Source of the DNA: Phoronis australis
Lineage: Eukaryota > Phoronida > Phoronidae
Direction of reading: 5' to 3'
Length of the DNA stretch: 64,000 nt
Assembly: GCA_002633005.1 (NCBI GenBank)
Contig: NMRA01000169.1
Location: 601,387 to 665,386 of the forward strand
In this document: positions 58,701 through 64,000 of the stretch, in pieces
Numbering within the stretch: the first letter of the stretch is position 1
Layout of the letters: every line of letters begins with the position of its first letter
Program-made: the position numbers and the translations under genes
Notes under the pieces: model-generated
What the model was told of the DNA's origin: nothing
Database searches by the model: none
The model's input: only the letters and a program-made list of their open reading frames with translations

Positions 58701-61700
58701 CGAGCCTTTTAAAAATGAAAAAAAGGCAATTACTTTTCTTTCAAAATTGGTGAGATATTACCACAGGGTTACAAAAATGGTCTCAGCTGGACCTCCCTCT
58801 GGTTAGGAGTGAGTTCTGGGCTTGAGAACAACCGACACAATGGTAGTGCTAGAGAGTTTGAGACCTTGAGGACAACCGACACAATGTCAGTGTACAGAGT
58901 TTGAGACCTTACTTGGCACATAAAATACCAAACTGGGTCAATCCAACTTATTAAGCCTGTTTCCAAACAATAGCATGGTGTCTATTCTTCCCAGACATCC
59001 CACCTAATCTGACTCAAATGTTGTCAACCCACAGTCTTACCCCAGACCAAGTTATCAAGGAGTTGTTGCTAGGTTTGGGTGCTGTCTGAATGCGACTTGC
59101 ACCCACATTTGATAACTAACTCCACCTTATTGAGGTAGGGTAACTACAATTGTTCTAGGGTAACTTGAGCCACTTCTAAGCACTGTGTAGATGCAAACCT
59201 GGATTGAGGCAGAAGTATCAGCTAATGGTATTCGCAGCAGATGCCATTCTCACAGAGGGACAACTTCCACCTAATTATCAGATATACATGCGTGTGAATG
59301 CTCCACTTAAAAGTGGCGTAAGTTGCACCAGTGCAAGTTGTTTTGGGGTAGGTCTGTGTGTGGACAGGACTTTAGGAACAACGAGAGACCAGTTTAATAA
59401 TAAGTTGCATGAATGAAAAGTTTTAACAGGCAGAAGGTGTCTTTTCTCCTCGTTTATAACCCTAGTCAATTTCTGGGGTCAGCTTTGCGGTGCTGCTTGT
59501 AATCACTAGAAATCAGAAGCATAAACGTCTAGGCTTTTCAGTAAATGTACAACATGAAATAAAATTGGTAATTCTTGGACAATTTTGGAACTTCAAAAAT
59601 CTATACTTATCTAGTGAAATGGACTACAAGAGCAACCCAATGCGCCTAAAACAATAATGGACGAGGAAAATCTTGTGCAAAATTAAAATGGTCAACACAA
59701 GACAGGTTCCTCCATTCAAATATCACTGCATTTTGTGAGGGCATTATCATCACTCTGATAACCAATGATGTACATAGGTCACATTGCCCCTTTACATTGC
59801 TCAAGCGGGTTACACATTAGAGATTGGAACATAACAACAAAGGAACAGCAGTTGCAATGCATGCATGGTATTTCTTTATTCTTCTGTTGTTAGTTAATTG
59901 ACTTTTGTGGTTCAAACAATGAAAAAGTTAAATTTTCGATCACGGACTTAGTTTAGTATGAAGTGTCTAAAATGGTTGGAAAAAATGTTGCCACACAAAC
60001 AGGCACGCGATTATCACTGACACCCATCTTTGTTCTCTAATCCGCGAACAAAAGGAGCCAATCATAAATGATCAGCACCTGTGGGAATTGCCTACTGTAA
60101 TCCCAATAGGTAAGAAATAGTTGCATTGAGTTTTGGGAAATGAGATGTAGTACCTTAAGACCTGTGACAGCTAGCGCCATCTGCATCAAATACTTCTATG
60201 TCAAGTTTCACCAAAATCTGTTAAACCTTTTGACAAAAATCAGCAAACAACCAACAACTTGCTCAAAACTAAAATGGCCAACAGGGGGTGCTGCAATAGT
60301 CAGATCCAGTGTTTGGAAATCAAATGGTGTCAGCACATCAATTACAAAAAACATCCCATTTCCTTTCAACTCCTGACAGCGGTTTCTAAATCAAGGCAGG
60401 TACAGATTACAATTTTGTGACCCCATGCTTGAACTGAGAAATTACCTAACATGCATTTTTTTAATTCCAAACAATTTGAAAACTTGCCAGATTTAGTACA
60501 TGATATATTAATTTATTTTAGGACTGGTGTTTTATTGCCGTCAAATCAGTTGCAAATGGGTTGATTGTCCTACTCTGCACAATAGGACTTTAGATCAGGT
60601 TCCTAGATAAACGCCTACTGAACAGAACAAACGGTCAAAATGACAATATACGAACTCAGAATTTTCAGCGAGCAGACGAAACTGACAATTCAAAATGACC
60701 CACTTACATCCATGCGGCCAAGTTTTGAAGGCGTGACACTCTGGCTGAACTTCAACTTATACTTCAAGACCGGCTGAATGTATCGCCATATCTGAATATG
60801 GAACTCCTCCAGATTTGTTACATACACTGATGCAGCCTTCAGCGTACCATATGGGAGCTCTATTTCGCTGAAGATGTAGGAGCCAGCATCACTAGTAAAT
60901 GCTTGACTAGTGCCGTCAAACGTTGCGGGATCATGGTTATACCAACTCAAAGCTGAAAAGATGAAATTTTTTTAATGACATCACTTCACAATAACTGCAG
61001 GTTTTTACAAGCCTGGGGGAACACTAATACGTGCTTAACTGGCTGACTTTGAAAACATAATTCCAGGACATCGGCAAACACTTCATGTGCCTTTTTATTG
61101 GTCTTAGACTGGAGATATTTTACCTTTTAAGCATATCCATATTTATCGTAAAAAATGGCATGAGAAGAGTGGAGGCAATAAGACCTTATGATATGCACAA
61201 TGGAACACAAAAATGCCAATAAAACCCCGTAATTATAATAATTCAAGTACTGCAGTACGATAACAACAGACATAATGAAAAGAAAAGTTCACTGATTTTA
61301 TCTTTCAAATCCGTACCTACACCAATTAGTGGCCCCTACAGCATCAGACATGACACGCAAATGCACGGACTCTTGAGGGGCCCAGGTGTAGGGACACACA
61401 CCAGAGTGGCCCCTACAGCATCAGACATGACACGCAAATGCACGGACTCTTGAGGGGCCCAGGTATAGGGACACACGCCAGAGTGGCCCCTACAGCATCA
61501 GACATGACACACAAATGCACGGACTCTTGAGGGGCCCAGGTGTAGGGATCCACGCCAGAGTCAAATATATATATAGCCGAAATGGACGAACTCTAATGAC
61601 TCAACAGCAGCGCCATTATGTCATGATCACAGACCACTGAGTGAGTAATTGATTGAGGCTGGTCATGCAGGCAAAATTGAAAGACCTTCGTAATGCTAAG

Positions 61701-63337
61701 TTGATACACATATAAACTTCAACTATAGGCACACCATAAATCGCTTTTGCATTACAATGCAGCTTCTCATTCATTCCCTAGCATACATTCACATTTGTTC
61801 AATGCTTGACTGTCTGCCAGTGTTGGTCAGGATTTGAACCTGGGTCAGTGAAGAGCTCAAACTACTGAGCTACACTGTCTTCTCGTGAAGAACAACTCAC
61901 CACTGAAAACCCCATCAGTAACAACCAGTAGTAACACAGCAATGGAAGGTAGCGTCTTGGAAAACATCTAAAAATATAGGAGTCGGTGATAAAATAAATT
62001 GATAACTTACGATAAACAACACATCGCTACTAAACCCATTGGACAAAAACTCCAAGTCCAGCACATTATAGAGAACGAAAAATTCCACCACAAAATATGG
62101 TTATTATAGTTGACAAAGAATTTTAGTAGATTATGTCTTCATCTTGCTTTCAGACTGAATCAGAGCAGAATTTTTGCATACACAAAATATCAATGTGCAA
62201 CAGCTTCACAAGAATCTATTAAAAATCACCCGATAATTATTTGACACTAATGCCCCAAGCTCAAATTACTCAATATTTTAAAGTAAAAACAACTACAGCA
62301 AAAGTAAAAAAGTAGCAATTATTTGAGAAATNATACCAACTCAAAGCTGAAAAGATGAAATTTTTTTACTGACATCACTTCACAATAACTGCAGGTTTTT
62401 ACAAGCCTGGGGGAACACTAATACGTGCTTAACTGGCTGCATGAAAACATAATTCCAGGACATCGGCAAACACTTCATGTGCCTTTTTATTGGTCTTAGA
62501 CTGGAGATATTTTACCTTTTAAGCATATCCATATTTATCGTAAAAAACAGCATGAGAAGAGTGGAGGCAATAAGAGATTATGATATGCACAATGGAACAC
62601 AAAAATGCCAATAAACCCCCGTAATTATAATAATTCTGCAGTACGATAACAACAGACATAATGAAAAGAAAAGTTCACTGATTTTATCTTTCAAATCCGT
62701 GCCTACACCAAAGTGGCCCCTACAGCATCAGACATGACACGCAAATGCACGGACTCTTAAGGGGCCCAGGTGTAGGGACACACGCCAGAGTGGCCCCTAC
62801 AGCATCAGACACGACACACAAATGCACGGACTCTTGAGGGGCCCAGGTGTAGGGACCCACGCCAGAGTCAATATATATATATATATAGCCGAAATGGACG
62901 AATTCTAATGACTCAACAGCAGCGCCATTATGTCATGATCACAGACGACTGTCTGTTATTGTTCTTTACTAAACAAGGCAGCACCCATCCCCCTGCTTTC
63001 ATGTAACACTGAGTGAGTAATTGATTGAGGCTGGTAATGCAGGCAAAGTTGAAAGACCTTCGTATGCAAAGTTGATACACATATTAACTTCAACTATAGG
63101 CACAACCTAAATCGCTTTTGCATTACAATGCAGCTTCTCATTCATTCCCTAGCATACATTCACATTTGTGCAATGCTCGACTGTCTGCCAGTGTTGGTCA
63201 GGATTTGAACGTGGGTCAGTGTAGAGCTCTACTACTGAGCCACACTGTCTTCTCGTGAAGAACAACTCACCACTGAAAACTCCATCAGTAACAACCAGCA
63301 GTAACACAACAATGGAAGGTAGCGTCTTGGAAAACAT
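46327..63337 (-). CDS. Type I membrane collagen-EGF protein, long paralog (10 exons, 628 aa)
   Basis: Ten exons in matching phases give exactly 629 codons. Signal peptide: 1-22. An N-terminal domain of unknown family is at about 23-181, containing [20 protein letters not shown] and [16 protein letters not shown] Thr/Pro linker (185-201) leads to 50 uninterrupted Gly-X-Y triplets (208-357), EGF1 (362-402), EGF2 (403-443), a four-Cys EGF (444-483), a TM at about 493-517 and a 111-residue Ser/Pro-rich tail with tyrosines in [11 protein letters not shown]. The sequence predicts a membrane-anchored collagen with a distal globular head, perhaps ligand-binding; this is inference. The assembly duplicates exon 1 (61901-61967, 63271-63337) and exon 5 (52188-52341, 53959-54112); only one of each is likely real. 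The core exons match those of the short paralog in size and phase. Confidence 0.88.
47897..48013 (-). CDS. Long paralog exon 9: four-Cys truncated EGF
   Basis: Acceptor cctgtttcag, donor GTAATT, phase 1-1. It encodes [20 protein letters not shown] and [18 protein letters not shown]. The calcium-binding signature and Cys1-4 are kept; Cys5 and Cys6 are absent, exactly as in the short paralog. Confidence 0.92.
49008..49130 (-). CDS. Long paralog exon 8: EGF2 (Ca-binding type)
   Basis: Acceptor ttctttacag, donor GTGGGA, 123 bp, phase 1-1. It encodes [20 protein letters not shown] and FICKCPQGF with six Cys, and matches EGF2 of the short paralog in length and the DINEC start. Confidence 0.94.
49323..49390. 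mobile_element. Internally deleted MITE copy
   Basis: AAACCAGTTTGACGCGTGTT followed by CCAAAATGCGAGACTCCTGT and AAGTGACTGTTAC. The right end matches copy 3; one arm core (GGTTCTC) is lost. Confidence 0.55.
49846..50076. repeat. Degenerate AATATCAACA tandem repeat
   Basis: Many diverged units such as CAATATCAACACTG and GTCAATATCA in the intron just after EGF1 of the long paralog. On the minus strand they read as Ile/Asp repeats, an artefact of the repeat. Confidence 0.75.
50092..50214 (-). CDS. Long paralog exon 7: EGF1
   Basis: Acceptor atatttcag, donor GTAAGC, 123 bp, phase 1-1. It encodes [20 protein letters not shown] and FHCKCNKGF with six Cys. It is the closest match to EGF1 of the short paralog (NECL.NNGGC..EC). 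Confidence 0.94.
50411..50511. mobile_element. Palindromic hAT-like MITE, copy 4 (degenerate)
   Basis: CCCACATTTTGAGCACCAG, then CTCCACTGAATAACGGGC and TTCTCAAAATGTGGGCAC; ends near ATCCGATTAC. No clear target duplication. It lies upstream of EGF1 of the long collagen paralog. Confidence 0.7.
50749..50909. repeat. GGGTCTAGGGACACAA minisatellite
   Basis: About ten imperfect 16-17-bp units in the intron between collagen and EGF1 exons of the long paralog. Confidence 0.88.
51090..51326 (-). CDS. Long paralog exon 6: 25 Gly-X-Y triplets
   Basis: Acceptor tttcttcacag, donor GTGAGT, 237 bp, phase 1-1. It encodes [20 protein letters not shown] onward to GVKGERGPA, then YKVT before EGF1. It is the same size as 35479-35715, with one triplet fewer before the exit linker. 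Confidence 0.93.
51972..53756. repeat. Duplicated block 1, copy 1 (abuts single N)
   Basis: The sequence from atgttaattgaataaattgt to ccaaaatcg is repeated almost identically at 53758-55519. The copy ends exactly at the N at 53757. It includes collagen exon 52188-52341 and its flanking introns. It is probably the terminal overlap of an adjacent contig. Confidence 0.85.
52188..52341 (-). CDS. Long paralog exon 5: 17 Gly-X-Y triplets
   Basis: Acceptor atctcatgtag, donor GTAAGC, 154 bp, phase 0 to 1. It encodes [20 protein letters not shown] onward to GTQGPPGVK without interruption. It is the same length and phase as exon 36998-37151 of the short paralog. Confidence 0.92.
53758..55519. repeat. 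Duplicated block 1, copy 2 (starts after single N)
   Basis: Begins immediately after the N with the same sequence as 51972 and stays collinear to 55519. Differences include scattered substitutions and small indels, for example an extra ATA near 55107. This fits two alleles. Confidence 0.85.
53959..54112 (-). CDS. Long paralog exon 5, duplicate copy
   Basis: Encodes the same 17 triplets as 52188-52341 apart from GAKGDT versus GTKGDT. Exon phases are 0 in and 1 out, so splicing both copies in series would shift the frame of everything downstream. It sits in the block repeated across the N at 53757 and is probably an allelic duplicate. Confidence 0.75.
55575..55726 (-). CDS. Long paralog exon 4: Thr-rich linker and collagen start
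   Basis: Acceptor ctctttatag, donor GTAAGA, phase 1 to 0. It encodes [20 protein letters not shown] (a mucin-like linker, probably O-glycosylated), then [13 protein letters not shown] and eight triplets. NGT inside GLNGTKG is a possible N-glycan site. The nearer AG before GATCCC would give the wrong phase. Confidence 0.9.
56391..56602. repeat. 32-bp minisatellite, about 6.6 copies
   Basis: Unit words AGACCAGACTAGCCCCAGTA and TACCACAGTACA, repeated head to tail with scattered substitutions, in the intron between exons 3 and 4 of the long paralog. Confidence 0.9.
58228..58456 (-). CDS. Long paralog exon 3: N-terminal domain, second half
   Basis: Acceptor gtattgcag, donor GTAAGT, phase 0 to 1. 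It encodes [40 protein letters not shown] and [18 protein letters not shown] after a proline-containing loop continues the beta-sandwich pattern of the preceding exon. It contains no Cys. Confidence 0.88.
60708..60952 (-). CDS. Long paralog exon 2: N-terminal domain, first half
   Basis: Acceptor catcttttcag, donor GTAAGT, phase 1 to 0. It encodes [20 protein letters not shown], then [20 protein letters not shown] and [19 protein letters not shown]. The alternating hydrophobic pattern suggests beta strands. The [FL].IQIWR....Y.L spacing resembles an extracellular beta-sandwich seen in many uncharacterised proteins; I cannot name the family. Confidence 0.88.
61329..61559. repeat. 77-bp tandem repeat, 3 copies (allele A)
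   Basis: The unit begins GTGGCCCCTACAGCATCAGA and ends CACRCCAGA. Three nearly identical units, followed by an AT run. Confidence 0.92.
61802..61884 (-). mobile_element. tRNA-derived SINE head (copy A)
   Basis: On the minus strand TAGCTCAGTAGTTTGAGC (A box) and GGTTCAAATCC (B box) have tRNA-like spacing, preceded by AGACAGTG. It is not a functional tRNA: no good acceptor stem is seen. It lies in intron 1 of the long collagen paralog. Confidence 0.55.
61901..61967 (-). CDS. Long collagen-EGF paralog exon 1 (copy A): signal peptide
   Basis: Encodes [20 protein letters not shown] plus FS with the same donor and phase as 63271-63337. It lies in the block repeated across the N at 62332, so it is probably the other allele of the same exon rather than a second promoter. 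Confidence 0.75.
62713..62866. repeat. 77-bp tandem repeat, 2 copies (allele B)
   Basis: The same unit as 61329-61559 but only two copies, within duplicated block 2. Confidence 0.92.
63173..63255 (-). mobile_element. tRNA-derived SINE head (copy B)
   Basis: Counterpart of 61802-61884 in duplicated block 2, with GGCTCAGTAGTAGAGC and a mutated B box CGTTCAAATCC. Confidence 0.5.
63271..63337 (-). CDS. Long collagen-EGF paralog exon 1 (copy B): signal peptide
   Basis: ATG at 63337, donor GTGAGT after 63271, phase 1. It encodes [20 protein letters not shown] plus FS. The ATG directly follows atttttag, so a 5' UTR intron is likely. It is a near-copy of 61901-61967, with Val for Ala at residue 10. 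Confidence 0.8.
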
Positions 63338-64000
63338 CTAAAAATATAGAAATTGGTGATAAAATAAATTGATAATAATTAGAAGTATTATACTCCAAAA
63401 CAACGTATCGCTACTAAACCCATTGGACAAAAACTCCAAGTCCCGCACATTATAGAGAATGAAAAATTCCACCACAAAATATGGTTATTATAGTTGACAA
63501 AGAATTTTAGTAGGTTATGTCTTCATCTTGCTTTCAGACTGAATCAGGGCAGAATTTTTGCATACACAAAATATCAATGTGCAACAGCTTCACAAGAATC
63601 TATTAAAAATCATCCGACAATTATTTGACACTAATGCCCCAAGCTCAAATTACTCAATATTTTAAAGTAAAAACAACTACAGCAAAAGTAAAAAAGTAGC
63701 AATTATTTGAGAAATAATCCCTCATACCCGGCGACTTCAATGGAATTCCATACTTCGCTGGCGCACTAAAAATTAACCAACCTTTATACAATTTCAAATC
63801 CTATAAAATGCACTTAATGTTTGAGTGGTTTGTAAATCAAGGCACATGATACTAAAAGCCAACAACTGACATATCACATCCCTGGTACACTCAAACAGGA
63901 GGGTTTGGCAGTGGCATGCCGCCAACTCAGGTAAGTGGTTTGTTAATGTTGGATTGTTCTAAAACCCTTGACCCCCACAACCCACAACCTCCCGGACCCT
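63338..64000. other. Upstream flank of the long collagen-EGF paralog
   Basis: This should contain the 5' UTR intron (acceptor atttttag adjoins the ATG). Bases 63338-63715 repeat sequence before the N at 62332. No promoter motif or other gene was recognised. Confidence 0.5.

Larger units (their letters stand above)
60939..62331. repeat. Duplicated block 2, copy 1 (abuts single N)
   Basis: This runs from ataccaactcaaagctgaaa, inside exon 60708-60952, to tttgagaaat just before the N at 62332. It is repeated at 62333-63715. It includes signal-peptide exon copy A and three units of a 77-bp repeat. Confidence 0.85.
61968..63270. other. Duplicated 5' block of the long paralog, no unique gene
   Basis: This holds the upstream flank of exon 1 copy A up to the N at 62332, then a second copy of intron 1. 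Apart from the SINE head and the 77-bp repeat listed separately, no other feature was seen. Confidence 0.6.
62333..63715. repeat. Duplicated block 2, copy 2 (starts after single N)
   Basis: Collinear with 60939-62331 and starting directly after the N. It begins with 14 bp of the truncated exon 2. It has two rather than three 77-bp units and an insertion near 62947-63008, consistent with allelic variation. Confidence 0.85.

Noticed and set aside
61802-61884. Functional tRNA gene
   Set aside because: A and B boxes are present but no acceptor-stem pairing was seen, and the body continues as SINE-like sequence; it is called a SINE head instead.

Overview
The window is nuclear DNA from an intron-rich animal. 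It has GT-AG introns in clean phases, short exons in a moderately AT-rich background, tRNA-derived SINE heads, decayed non-LTR retrotransposons and a hAT-like MITE family. There is no sign of bacterial organisation. A single DAB2IP/SYNGAP-type RasGAP, where vertebrates have several paralogs, together with polymorphic duplicated contig ends, suggests a highly heterozygous invertebrate, perhaps a non-vertebrate deuterostome. The species cannot be fixed from the sequence alone.

Layout: 1-9908 holds no recognisable exon and is the upstream intron or flank of the RasGAP gene. 9909-26737 (+) carries 16 phase-consistent exons of the RasGAP, from the end of its PH domain through C2, the RasGAP catalytic domain, a long Ser-rich region and the C-terminal coiled coil to the stop. 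One of its introns is GC-AG. 30474-38593 (-) is a complete 8-exon gene for a 368-residue type I membrane protein: signal peptide, 51 uninterrupted Gly-X-Y triplets, two full EGF domains, a 4-Cys truncated EGF, a transmembrane helix and a short tail. 38594-46326 is a repeat-rich spacer with a retrotransposon fragment and one orphan coding-like exon. 46327-63337 (-) is a paralogous 10-exon gene (628 residues). It has the same collagen-EGF-EGF-truncated EGF-TM core with matching exon sizes, plus an N-terminal two-exon domain of unknown family, a Thr-rich linker and a long cytoplasmic tail.

The RasGAP and the collagen pair are convergent. The two collagen genes are a tandem duplication and are the most interesting content: they are type I (signal peptide, C-terminal anchor), whereas the well-known membrane collagens are type II. 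Because their collagen segments are almost equally long (51 and 50 triplets), they could co-assemble, but that is inference.

Two single-N positions (53757 and 62332) each sit between near-identical blocks that abut the N on both sides. This pattern is expected when overlapping ends of allelic contigs are joined without being merged. It falsely duplicates one collagen exon, whose double inclusion would break the reading frame, and the signal-peptide exon of the second collagen gene.
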